A stretch of 16,100 nucleotides of DNA, taken from Polaribacter sp. (GTDB lineage: Bacteria; Bacteroidota; Bacteroidia; Flavobacteriales; Flavobacteriaceae). The stretch spans positions 1 to 16,100 of the forward strand of contig JAQWOW010000020.1 of NCBI GenBank assembly GCA_029245665.1, read 5' to 3'. A program made the translations under genes and the position numbers. This document shows positions 7,311 to 14,946 of this stretch, one piece after another. Under the pieces are notes generated by a model. The model ran no database searches. It was not told the origin of the DNA and saw only the letters and a list, made by a program, of their open reading frames with translations. How positions within the stretch are numbered: position 1 is the stretch's first letter; each line of letters begins with the position of its first letter.

Positions 7311-9170
7311 ATGAGTCAAGAAACAAAATACACAGAAGATAATATTAGATCTTTAGACTGGAAAGAGCATATTAGAATGCGTCCAGGTATGTACATTGGT
7401 AAATTAGGAGATGGTTCTTCTGCGGATGACGGAATTTACATTCTTGTAAAGGAAGTTTTAGACAATTCTATAGATGAATATGTAATGGGAGCCGGAAAAA
7501 CCATTGAAATATCTATTCAAGGGAGTAAAGTAACAGTAAGAGATTATGGTCGTGGAATTCCTTTGGGAAAGGTTGTAGATGTTGTTTCTAAAATGAATAC
7601 CGGTGGTAAATACGACTCAAAAGCATTTAAAAAATCTGTAGGTTTAAATGGAGTAGGAACAAAAGCTGTAAATGCACTTTCGTCTTTTTTTAGAGTTGAA
7701 TCGTCAAGGGGGGGGAAATCTGCATCTGCAGAGTTCAGTCAAGGAAACCTAGCTGATCAAGAATTTTTAGAAGAAACCTCCCGAAGAAAAGGTACGAAAG
7801 TATCATTTATTCCTGATGAAATCATTTTTAAAAAATATAAATTTAGAAATGAATATGTAGCGAAAATGTTAAAGAATTACGTGTATTTAAATCCTGGTTT
7901 AACGATCATTTTTAATGGCGAAAAATTCTTTTCAGAAAATGGTTTAAAAGATTTATTGGAAGATAATAACAACCTTGAAGATATGTTATATCCAATAATT
8001 CACTTGAAAGGAGATGACATTGAAGTGGCAATAACACATAGTAAAACTCAATATTCAGAAGAATATCACTCTTTTGTAAATGGTCAGCACACTACACAAG
8101 GAGGAACGCACCAAGCAGCTTTTAGAGAGTCTATTGTAAAGACAATTCGTGAGTTTTATGGAAAGAATTTTGAAGCATCAGATATTCGTAAATCTATTAT
8201 TTCTGCAGTTGCCATTAAAGTAATGGAACCTGTTTTTGAAAGTCAGACAAAAACAAAATTGGGGTCTACAGAAATGGGAGGAAACTTACCAACCGTAAGA
8301 ACTTATATCAATGATTTTATAAAAACAAAACTTGACAATTATCTCCATATTAATGTCGATGTAGCAGACAAACTTTTAAAGAAAATTGTTCAAGCAGAAA
8401 AAGAAAGAAAAGAACTTTCTGGAATTCGAAAATTAGCAAAAGATAGAGCTAAAAAAGCAAGTCTACACAATAAAAAGTTAAGAGATTGTAGAATTCATTT
8501 AGGGGATGTTAAAAAACAAAATTACCTAGAAACCACCCTATTCATTACAGAGGGAGATTCTGCATCTGGTTCTATTACAAAGTCGAGAAATGTAAATACA
8601 CAGGCAGTTTTTAGTTTAAAAGGAAAGCCTTTAAATTCTTTCGGATTGAGTAAAAAAATCGTTTATGAAAATGAAGAATTTAATTTATTACAATCAGCAT
8701 TAAATATAGAAGATGGTCTTGAAGATTTGAGATATAATAATATTGTAATTGCCACAGATGCAGATGTAGATGGAATGCATATTCGCTTGCTATTAATTAC
8801 TTTTTTCTTACAATTCTTTCCAGAATTAATAAAAGAAGGACATTTATACATTTTAGAAACACCATTATTTAGAGTTCGAAGTAAAAAAGAGACCTTTTAC
8901 TGCTACTCAGATGAAGAAAAAAGAGCTGCTATTCTTAAATTAAGAGGCAAACCAGAGATAACCCGTTTTAAAGGTTTGGGGGAGATTTCACCGAATGAAT
9001 TTGTTCATTTCATAGGAGATGATATTCGTTTGGATCCAGTAATGTTAGACAAAGAAATGTCTACAGAACAGATGTTGCAGTTTTACATGGGAAAAAATAC
9101 ACCAGATAGACAGCAATTTATCATCGAGAATTTAAAAGTTGAGTTAGACACTATAGAAGACGAAGTGTAA
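7311..9170 (+). CDS. parE: DNA topoisomerase IV subunit B
   Basis: ParE is the ATPase subunit of topoisomerase IV, the type IIA enzyme that decatenates daughter chromosomes. The protein is 619 residues, the usual ParE length. The GHKL ATPase domain has KEVLDNSIDEY (47-57: catalytic Glu48, Mg-binding Asn52), RDYGRGIP (77-84) and GLNGVGTKAVNALS (111-124). The transducer domain follows. The C-terminal TOPRIM domain has ITEGDSASGS (Glu of the metal site), LKGKPLNSFGL and DADVDGMHI, and the end has the RFKGLGE and QFYMGKNTPDRQ type motifs. DSASG in place of the common DSAGG, together with the KPLNSFGL text, fits the Bacteroidota ParE form rather than GyrB. A G8 tract at 7708-7715 encodes part of SRGGK. 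parC starts one base after the stop. The ATG at 7311 leads directly into the family's YTEDNIRSLDWKEHIRMRPGMYIG start. Confidence 0.96.
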   Translation: MSQETKYTEDNIRSLDWKEHIRMRPGMYIGKLGDGSSADDGIYILVKEVLDNSIDEYVMGAGKTIEISIQGSKVTVRDYGRGIPLGKVVDVVSKMNTGGKYDSKAFKKSVGLNGVGTKAVNALSSFFRVESSRGGKSASAEFSQGNLADQEFLEETSRRKGTKVSFIPDEIIFKKYKFRNEYVAKMLKNYVYLNPGLTIIFNGEKFFSENGLKDLLEDNNNLEDMLYPIIHLKGDDIEVAITHSKTQYSEEYHSFVNGQHTTQGGTHQAAFRESIVKTIREFYGKNFEASDIRKSIISAVAIKVMEPVFESQTKTKLGSTEMGGNLPTVRTYINDFIKTKLDNYLHINVDVADKLLKKIVQAEKERKELSGIRKLAKDRAKKASLHNKKLRDCRIHLGDVKKQNYLETTLFITEGDSASGSITKSRNVNTQAVFSLKGKPLNSFGLSKKIVYENEEFNLLQSALNIEDGLEDLRYNNIVIATDADVDGMHIRLLLITFFLQFFPELIKEGHLYILETPLFRVRSKKETFYCYSDEEKRAAILKLRGKPEITRFKGLGEISPNEFVHFIGDDIRLDPVMLDKEMSTEQMLQFYMGKNTPDRQQFIIENLKVELDTIEDEV

Positions 9171-9171
9171 C

Positions 9172-11910
9172 ATGAGTGAAGAAATAAACGAAAACGAGCA
9201 CGAAGAAGAACTAACAAATCAAAATGAGGCGTTAGATACTCCACAACAAGAAACCATTACCAAAGTCACAGGAATGTACCGAGAGTGGTTTTTAGACTAT
9301 GCTTCATATGTAATTCTAGAGAGAGCTGTGCCGTCTATAGAAGATGGATTAAAGCCTGTTCAACGTAGAATAATGCATTCTATGAAAGATTTAGATGATG
9401 GTCGTTACAACAAAGTTGCTAATATCGTTGGACATACAATGCAATACCATCCGCATGGAGATGCTTCAATTGCAGATGCTATGGTTCAAATTGGTCAGAA
9501 AGAATTGCTGATTGATATGCAAGGAAATTGGGGAAATATTTTAACAGGAGATCGTGCAGCAGCTTCTCGTTATATTGAGGCAAGATTATCAAAATTTGCA
9601 TTGGATGTTGTTTTTAATTCGAAAACAACAGATTGGAAAATGTCTTATGATGGGAGAAGAAAAGAACCCATAGACTTGCCCGTTAAATTTCCTCTACTAC
9701 TAGCGCAAGGAGCAGAAGGAATTGCTGTAGGCTTATCTACTAAAATAGTGCCTCATAATTTTATTGAACTGATAGATGCTTCAATTAAATATTTAAAGGG
9801 AAGAAGTTTTAAAATTTTTCCGGATTTTTTGACTGGTGGAATTGCAGATTTTACAAATTATAGTGATGGAAAACGTGGTGGAAAAATTCGTGTTAGAGCA
9901 AAAATTTCACAATTTGATAAAAAGACATTGGTTATTAATGAAATTCCTTTTGGTACAACAACAACATCTTTAATAGATAGTATCATAAAAGCCAATGAAA
10001 AAGGAAAGATTAAAATAAAAAAAATTGAGGACAATACTGCTGCAGAAGTAGAAATACTAGTGCATTTACCACCAAATGTTTCACCCGACAAAACCATTGA
10101 TGCGCTTTATGCTTTTACAAATTGTGAAAATTCAATATCTCCTTTAGCGTGTACAATTGAAAATAACAAACCGGTTTTTGTAGGCGTTTCAGAAATGCTA
10201 AAGCACTCTACGGATTTAACGGTTGATCTCCTTAAAAAAGAGTTAGAAATTCAGTTAAATGAACTAGAAGAACAATGGCACTTTTCGTCTTTAGAACGTA
10301 TTTTTATAGAAAATAGAATCTATCGTGATATTGAAGAGGAAGATACTTGGGAAGGAGTAATTAAAGCCATTGACTTAGGCTTACAACCCTATATTAAACA
10401 TTTAAAACGAGTAATTACTAAGGATGATATTGCACGTTTAACTGAAATTAGAATCAAGAAAATTTCAAAATTTGATATTGACAAAGCCAAACAATTTATA
10501 GAAAGTTTAGAAGACAAAATAGCCGTTGTAAAAAATCACCTAGCAAACTTAATTGAGTTTGCTGTAGCTTATTTTAAACGTCTAAAAGTTACTTATGGAA
10601 ATGGGAAAGAACGCAAAACTGAAATTAAGGTTTTTGACGATATTGTAGCTTCAAAAGTTGCCATGAATAATGCTAAATTATATGTCAATAGAGAAGAAGG
10701 TTTTGTTGGAACCTCATTAAAAAAAGACGAATTTGTAACCGACTGTTCAGATATTGATGATATTATTGTCTTTAGAAAAGATGGTAAAATGTCAGTAACA
10801 AAAGTACATTCTAAGACTTTTGTTGGAAAGAACATCATTCATGTTGCTGTTTTTAAAAAGAAAGACAAGAGAACAGTTTATAATTTTATGTACAGAGATG
10901 GTTCTCGTGGACCAAGTTATATGAAACGTTTTAATGTTACTTCTGTTACGCGTGACAAAGATTATGATTTAACCAACGGAAATAAAGGATCTATTGTACA
11001 TTATTTTTCAGCAAACCTCAATGGTGAAGCTGAAATAGTAAGCATAAATTTACGTTCTGTTGGTAGTATTAAAAAATTAAAATGGGATATTGATTTTGCA
11101 GACTTAGCAGTAAAAGGTAGAGCTGTAAGAGGAAATACGATTACCAAATATGCTATAAAATCTATCGATTTTAAATCAGAAGGTGTGTCTACATTAAAAC
11201 CCCGTAAAATTTGGTTTGATGATGCTGTTCAACGTTTAAATGTTGATGATAGGGGAGAGTTGTTAGGTGAATTTAGAGCAGAAGATAAACTTTTAATTAT
11301 TACCCAAAGCGGAAAGGTAAAAGTTGTAAAACCTGATTTAGCAATGCATTTCGAGAATGACATGATTGTATTAGAAAAATGGAAATTGAATAAACCCATT
11401 TCTGCTATATATTTTGATGGAGAAAAAGAACGTTATTATATAAAACGTTTTTTAATTGAAGTTCCAGAGAAAGAGGAAGTTTTTATCACTGATCATCCAA
11501 AATCACAACTAGAAATAGTAGCCCTAGATTATAGACCAATTGTTGAAATTCAATACTCAAAAAGAAGTTTAGTGAACGAACAAGTAGATCTAGAAAAATT
11601 CATCGCTATTAAAGGAATCAAAGCGCAAGGAAATCAGCTTACATCTGAAAAAATTAAACAAATAAACTTATTAGACCCTTTGCCATTTGAAGAACCAAAA
11701 GACCTCACATCTGAAGAAATAGAGGTTATTGATGAACAAATTATAAAGGATGAAATACAAATTAAGGTTCCTGAATTAGAAATTAAAAAAATAGTTATGG
11801 AAGAGATCTCTGTCGAAGAAAAAGCTAGAATAGCGTTGCAAAAATCAATTGAAAAAAAGAAAGCAGAAGATAGAAAAAGAGATGATAAAAGTCAAACTAA
11901 ATTATTTTAA
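9172..11910 (+). CDS. parC: DNA topoisomerase IV subunit A
   Basis: ParC is the DNA cleavage subunit that joins ParE in the A2B2 enzyme. At 912 residues it is longer than E. coli ParC (about 750), and the extra length is mostly C-terminal. An acidic N-terminal tail (1-28) leads into YREWFLDYASYVI. The winged-helix domain contains LKPVQRRIMHSM (60-71), YHPHGDASIADAMV (92-105) and the active-site Tyr134 in AASRYIEARL. Tower and coiled-coil regions follow, then a beta-pinwheel-like C-terminal domain. No GyrA box (QRRGGKG) is present, which argues for ParC over GyrA. The position of E. coli GyrA Ser83 is Ala98 here; Asp87 is kept as Asp102. The last 100 residues are a charged K/E-rich tail ending in QTKLF. 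The gene begins one base after parE and ends two bases before the next gene. Confidence 0.95.
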   Translation: MSEEINENEHEEELTNQNEALDTPQQETITKVTGMYREWFLDYASYVILERAVPSIEDGLKPVQRRIMHSMKDLDDGRYNKVANIVGHTMQYHPHGDASIADAMVQIGQKELLIDMQGNWGNILTGDRAAASRYIEARLSKFALDVVFNSKTTDWKMSYDGRRKEPIDLPVKFPLLLAQGAEGIAVGLSTKIVPHNFIELIDASIKYLKGRSFKIFPDFLTGGIADFTNYSDGKRGGKIRVRAKISQFDKKTLVINEIPFGTTTTSLIDSIIKANEKGKIKIKKIEDNTAAEVEILVHLPPNVSPDKTIDALYAFTNCENSISPLACTIENNKPVFVGVSEMLKHSTDLTVDLLKKELEIQLNELEEQWHFSSLERIFIENRIYRDIEEEDTWEGVIKAIDLGLQPYIKHLKRVITKDDIARLTEIRIKKISKFDIDKAKQFIESLEDKIAVVKNHLANLIEFAVAYFKRLKVTYGNGKERKTEIKVFDDIVASKVAMNNAKLYVNREEGFVGTSLKKDEFVTDCSDIDDIIVFRKDGKMSVTKVHSKTFVGKNIIHVAVFKKKDKRTVYNFMYRDGSRGPSYMKRFNVTSVTRDKDYDLTNGNKGSIVHYFSANLNGEAEIVSINLRSVGSIKKLKWDIDFADLAVKGRAVRGNTITKYAIKSIDFKSEGVSTLKPRKIWFDDAVQRLNVDDRGELLGEFRAEDKLLIITQSGKVKVVKPDLAMHFENDMIVLEKWKLNKPISAIYFDGEKERYYIKRFLIEVPEKEEVFITDHPKSQLEIVALDYRPIVEIQYSKRSLVNEQVDLEKFIAIKGIKAQGNQLTSEKIKQINLLDPLPFEEPKDLTSEEIEVIDEQIIKDEIQIKVPELEIKKIVMEEISVEEKARIALQKSIEKKKAEDRKRDDKSQTKLF

Positions 11911-11912
11911 AA

Positions 11913-12251
11913 ATGAAGTTAAAACACCTCTATTTATTATTGACAGTTTTGGGTGTTTTATATACTTGGTATTATAATATTCAATATTTTCAAACCACAG
12001 AAAACCCTTCACTTATTCATTTTTTCAATGAAGCTGAATCTAATTTTGCAGGAAAATCATTTGGTGCTGATTTAACTATAGTTGTATTCACTTTTTTTGT
12101 ATTTATGATTCCGGAATCTTTGAAACTAAAAATAAAACATTGGTGGATTTTAATTCCTCTAACCTTTTTCATTGCAATTGCTTTTACTTTTCCGCTATTT
12201 CTTTACATGCGAGAAAAAACATTGGAAAAAAACAAAAAAATTAAAATCTAA
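11913..12251 (+). CDS. DUF2834 family small membrane protein
   Basis: A 112-residue protein with three predicted membrane segments: roughly residues 5-22 (YLLLTVLGVLYTWYYNI region), 50-70 (GADLTIVVFTFFVFMIPES) and 80-102 (WWILIPLTFFIAIAFTFPLF). The layout, with F-x-x-x-x-x-x-A near the start of the loop, ADLT before the second segment, a PES after it, and PLFLYMRE at the end, matches the DUF2834 family, whose function is unknown. It starts two bases after parC stops, so it must share the parE-parC transcript. Whether that is functional or only positional cannot be told. The C-terminus is Lys-rich (KNKKIKI), consistent with a cytoplasmic end. Confidence 0.8.
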   Translation: MKLKHLYLLLTVLGVLYTWYYNIQYFQTTENPSLIHFFNEAESNFAGKSFGADLTIVVFTFFVFMIPESLKLKIKHWWILIPLTFFIAIAFTFPLFLYMREKTLEKNKKIKI

Positions 12252-12278
12252 TATTAAGTTACATTTATAACAGATTTT

Positions 12279-12301
12279 AATCAATAATTATAGAATTGAT
12301 T
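12279..12301. terminator. Weak AT-only hairpin between convergent genes
   Basis: AATCAAT (12279-12285) and ATTGATT (12295-12301) form a 7-bp stem with a 9-base loop between the parE operon and the convergent esterase gene. All but one pair per arm are A-T and the following T-run is short (TCTTT), so termination here is doubtful. No better candidate lies in the 69-base gap. Confidence 0.25.
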
Positions 12302-12320
12302 CTTTATGAAGCGTTTCTAT

Positions 12321-13457
12321 TCATTCAGTAAGATTTTTAGCTCTTCCTTGACGTAATTGTAGTATCCAATTGTTCAGTTTTGTATCATTTACAGTTTGAT
12401 CGTAATTTTCATCACTCAAAAAAGAATGCCCCGTACCATTCGCATAAAAAACCTTCCAATTTTTAAGATCATCTAGTACCGTTGTCTTTAAATCTAAAAG
12501 TCCAATTTTAAAATTATTACTACTAATGCTTGAAGTGGGTGGATATGTACAATCATTTTGCCCAAAACTATAAAACGAACGAATAACAGTATCTCCATAA
12601 TAGCTTAAAAGACCAAAGTTAACATTCGGTAATTTTAGAGATAAATACTCATATAATTTTTGAATATCGAACTCATAATCACTTTGAACTGTCTCATCTA
12701 AATCTTTGGGATAGGCTGAATTTATATTCCACAATGAATCTGAATTCCATATATCAAATAAGCAAGGAGAAAGTATTGATTTGTCCATAAAAACTGGGGC
12801 TGCATCCACTATTACTGTTGTAGGTATGTTCTTTGCTAATATGTCTGTCAATTGAAATGTATTGGATAAAACTCCATATCCACCGGCACTTGATCCCATA
12901 AAAACAAGTTCAGTAATCGTTCCATTGGAATCAAAATAACCCTTTAAATCTTCGAGGACAATGGTAAAGTTATTAAAGCCGACCATGCTTTGGTTCTTCG
13001 GCCCATTATTTGGTACATTTCCAGATGAATTGGTACCTGAATGAACATCACCTGTTGCATAGGGGACAAATACAAGATTCCAGTCTTTGAATTGATTTTC
13101 GTTAGAACTTCGATTTATAAGAAGAGATTTATTAGAAACTATCCCTTTCAAAAAATCTTCTTTAGAATAACTATCTGGATTTTGGCTGCATGTTAACCCA
13201 TTAAAACAAGCACCACCACCATCAAGAAATACAACCAATTTAGTAGAATTAGGGTTTAAAATAACACCATACCCCATAGATTCTCCGTTACGAGATTTCA
13301 TTTGAGTTCTACTGACCCAAGTGGCTTCATTTGGAGTGCTGTTGACGATTTCTAAAAGAGTAAGTTTTTCATTTAAAAGGACTTCGCTAGCAGATGTGTC
13401 TTTATTACACGAAATAAAAATAGAAATACTAAAGAGAAATAGAAATAATTTTTTCAT
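12321..13457 (-). CDS. Pectin acetylesterase/Notum-family secreted lipoprotein
   Basis: This 378-residue protein is an alpha/beta hydrolase of the pectin acetylesterase (CE13)/Notum family, which removes acyl groups from carbohydrate or lipid-modified substrates. An N-terminal signal sequence ends in a lipobox-like IFISC with Cys17, so the mature protein is probably a lipoprotein in the outer membrane or periplasm. Family marks: VVFLDGGGACFN (75-86) as the oxyanion-hole strand and loop, GDVHSG (136-141), and the nucleophile Ser190 in MGSSAGGYG. YYGDTVIRSFYSFGQ holds the likely acid Asp289, and NGTGHSF holds the likely His344. All three triad residues are present, so it should be active. The substrate is unknown: no pectin or other polysaccharide utilisation genes (SusC/D pair, other CAZymes) lie beside it. 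It stands alone, convergent to the parE operon. Confidence 0.82.
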   Translation of the reverse strand: MKKLFLFLFSISIFISCNKDTSASEVLLNEKLTLLEIVNSTPNEATWVSRTQMKSRNGESMGYGVILNPNSTKLVVFLDGGGACFNGLTCSQNPDSYSKEDFLKGIVSNKSLLINRSSNENQFKDWNLVFVPYATGDVHSGTNSSGNVPNNGPKNQSMVGFNNFTIVLEDLKGYFDSNGTITELVFMGSSAGGYGVLSNTFQLTDILAKNIPTTVIVDAAPVFMDKSILSPCLFDIWNSDSLWNINSAYPKDLDETVQSDYEFDIQKLYEYLSLKLPNVNFGLLSYYGDTVIRSFYSFGQNDCTYPPTSSISSNNFKIGLLDLKTTVLDDLKNWKVFYANGTGHSFLSDENYDQTVNDTKLNNWILQLRQGRAKNLTE

Positions 13458-13480
13458 TTTTTAGGGATTTAGGATTTCTT

Positions 13481-13488
13481 CAAAGTTA
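13481..13488 (-). promoter_or_regulatory. Candidate -7 element for the esterase lipoprotein gene
   Basis: On the - strand TAACTTTG matches TAnnTTTG exactly, 23 bases upstream of the ATG at 13457. No TTG is found at the expected -33 distance, so the promoter rests on the -7 match and its position. Confidence 0.4.
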
Positions 13489-13524
13489 AAAAACTAAATG
13501 TTTCTTTTGTTTAGTTCTATAATA

Positions 13525-14664
13525 TTACAACATTTTTGCAAAAAAAGTTAAGGTATAATTCGGAAATAGACTAGGATTGGTAATTTTTACAATATCTTTT
13601 AATACTAAATCGGGTCTTGTAGTTGCTAATTCATAATAAATAATTCCTCCTGTTTTTCCTTTTTTAGTTGATGATGTATAGATATGATCCTTTTGAAATG
13701 CTTTAAATTTAGCATATAGTTTATTGCTTTTCAATAATTGTTCTTTTGATGAAAAGTATCCTGGTGCAATCCAAAAATCGGCAGTAGCCCCTTTGTCAAA
13801 AACACTTTCAAAACTCAAAGATAAACTTCCTTTTCCTCTAGTGTCTTTCCATAGGTAATTTAAATTGGCGTCTTTTAAAAATTGTGCTTCAAAACTTTCG
13901 CCAGCAGGTAAGTTCCAGATGTCTTTACTCATAATTGCACCTGAAAGAATACTCCCTTTTATTTCAGATTTTAATGCCTTTTTCTTTACGGCTATATAAT
14001 TTTTTTCTATGACATTAAAAATACTATCTGCTTGTTTTTCTTTGTCAAATAAAACACCAAAAAATTTAATCCATTCTGCTCTTCCTAAAGGAGTTTCTTC
14101 TAACCAGTCACCGTTATAAATAACGTTTATTCCGGCTTTTTTAATTGAAGTTAAAGTTTTATCAGCAGATGAAACACCGTAACCAACAACTAATTCAGGC
14201 TGAAGATCTAATAAAATTTCTGTATTCAATGAACTTTCGTTTCCAATTTCTGTAATCTTACCTGCATCCAATAAATTTCTTGTTTTTTTTGAAGATACAT
14301 AATGGCCATAAGGAAATCCAATAATAGCCGCTTCTTCATTTAAAAGCTCTACCATAGGAATATGAGTAGTCGACGTTACTACTATTTTATTTATGGGAAC
14401 TAAAATTTTTTGATTAAAAGGATCATTTAAAGTTTTATCGTTATTTTTTTTCTCAATAATAAAACTGAAAATTTCTTTAGAATTCTGAAAAGCAGATTTT
14501 ATAATTAATTTTTTTACTCCATTTTTTTCAATAATATCAAAACCTTTTGCGTATTTAATTTTGGTAGATTTTGGTTTTAATAACGCTGTATTTATTTCTT
14601 TTTTACAAGATACAGCAACGATAAGAAATAGTGTAGTTAAAACTTTTAGAAACAGAAATTTCAT
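13525..14664 (-). CDS. ABC transporter substrate-binding lipoprotein, BtuF-like
   Basis: The start is placed at ATG 14664-14662, giving 379 residues. From there the protein begins MKFLFLKVLTTLFLIVAVSC, a signal peptide with a lipobox-like AVSC (Cys20); an upstream in-frame start at 14760 would bury this signal and run into the divergent promoter region. The body fits the class III periplasmic-binding fold (Peripla_BP_2: vitamin B12, haem and siderophore binders). A VVTSTTHIPMVELL strand-helix opens the first lobe, ILLDLQPELVVGYG is the typical 'LxPDLV' segment, and a long linking helix with GRAEWIKFFGVLFDKEKQAD joins the lobes. The second lobe ends near the C-terminus. Its place opposite a cobalamin riboswitch and a BtuB-type receptor points to cobalamin as ligand (inference). 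The permease and ATPase (BtuC/BtuD) are not downstream in this window. Confidence 0.85.
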   Translation of the reverse strand: MKFLFLKVLTTLFLIVAVSCKKEINTALLKPKSTKIKYAKGFDIIEKNGVKKLIIKSAFQNSKEIFSFIIEKKNNDKTLNDPFNQKILVPINKIVVTSTTHIPMVELLNEEAAIIGFPYGHYVSSKKTRNLLDAGKITEIGNESSLNTEILLDLQPELVVGYGVSSADKTLTSIKKAGINVIYNGDWLEETPLGRAEWIKFFGVLFDKEKQADSIFNVIEKNYIAVKKKALKSEIKGSILSGAIMSKDIWNLPAGESFEAQFLKDANLNYLWKDTRGKGSLSLSFESVFDKGATADFWIAPGYFSSKEQLLKSNKLYAKFKAFQKDHIYTSSTKKGKTGGIIYYELATTRPDLVLKDIVKITNPSLFPNYTLTFFAKML

Positions 14665-14681
14665 TAAATTTAATTTGATAA

Positions 14682-14711
14682 CAAGATTACAAAACAATTT
14701 TGTAATATCAA
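14682..14711 (-). promoter_or_regulatory. Candidate promoter of the BtuF-like gene
   Basis: On the - strand TTG (14711-14709) is followed after exactly 19 bases by TAATCTTG (14689-14682), one mismatch from TAnnTTTG. This spacing lies within the 17-23 range known for Flavobacterium promoters. The start codon is 17 bases downstream of the -7 element. The spacer is almost filled by the 21-base dyad described separately. Confidence 0.45.
14686..14706. promoter_or_regulatory. Perfect inverted repeat, candidate operator
   Basis: ATTACAAAA (14686-14694) and TTTTGTAAT (14698-14706) are perfect 9-bp arms around a 3-base spacer CAA. This is the size and symmetry of a binding site for a homodimeric regulator. 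It sits between the -33 and -7 elements proposed for the BtuF-like gene and about 30 bases upstream of the -33 proposed for btuB. I do not recognise it as the site of a named regulator. Confidence 0.5.
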
Positions 14712-14736
14712 TATTTAAATTATATTTACGGCGATT

Positions 14737-14764
14737 TTTGGTTTTGATATAAAAAATCATTTTG
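14737..14764 (+). promoter_or_regulatory. Candidate promoter of the riboswitch-btuB transcript
   Basis: TTTG (14737-14740) is followed after 16 bases by TCATTTTG (14757-14764), one mismatch from TAnnTTTG. Transcription would then begin near 14770, just before the first conserved riboswitch bases. A 7-bp inverted repeat (TTTGATA 14743-14749, TATCAAA 14765-14771) flanks the -7 element. Confidence 0.35.
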
Positions 14765-14771
14765 TATCAAA

Positions 14772-14944
14772 TTAAAAGGGAATTTGGTGAAAATCCAGAA
14801 CTGTTCCCGCAACTGTAAGTTCATACTGTTTTTTTCAGTACCTCATAGAGGATGTTACTTAAACTTTAGCCACTGTCAATACTAATTATTTTAGTATGAT
14901 GGGAAGGCAAAGTAACATAAAAACAAGTCAGGAGACCTGCCAAT
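14772..14944 (+). promoter_or_regulatory. Cobalamin (adenosylcobalamin-class) riboswitch
   Basis: The leader of btuB contains the conserved cobalamin aptamer parts in order: the GGGAAttTGGTGaaAATCC arm near 14778-14796, then GTTCCCGCAACTGTAAG (14803-14819). Variable stem-loops follow, GATGGGAAGGC is at 14898-14908, and the B12 box AGTCAGGAGACCTGCC is at 14926-14941. Binding of B12 to this RNA normally lowers expression of the downstream gene, here the BtuB-type receptor at 15043. The aptamer is on the + strand and therefore controls only the receptor, not the divergent lipoprotein. Confidence 0.95.
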
Positions 14945-14946
14945 AA

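Noticed and set aside
9858..10838. - strand open frames opposite parC (9858-10097 and 10593-10838)
   Set aside because: Antisense shadows of ParC coding sequence, of low complexity and without family features.
9172..11910. Calling the pair gyrB-gyrA
   Set aside because: No GyrA box (QRRGGKG), ParE-type length and motifs in the first gene, and the tight parE-parC order favour topoisomerase IV.
14561..14752. + strand frame over the start of the BtuF-like gene
   Set aside because: It is antisense to the signal peptide and promoter region and has no recognisable content.
14665..14760. Longer start (14760) for the BtuF-like lipoprotein
   Set aside because: It would place 32 basic residues before a clear lipoprotein signal peptide and read through the promoter and dyad.
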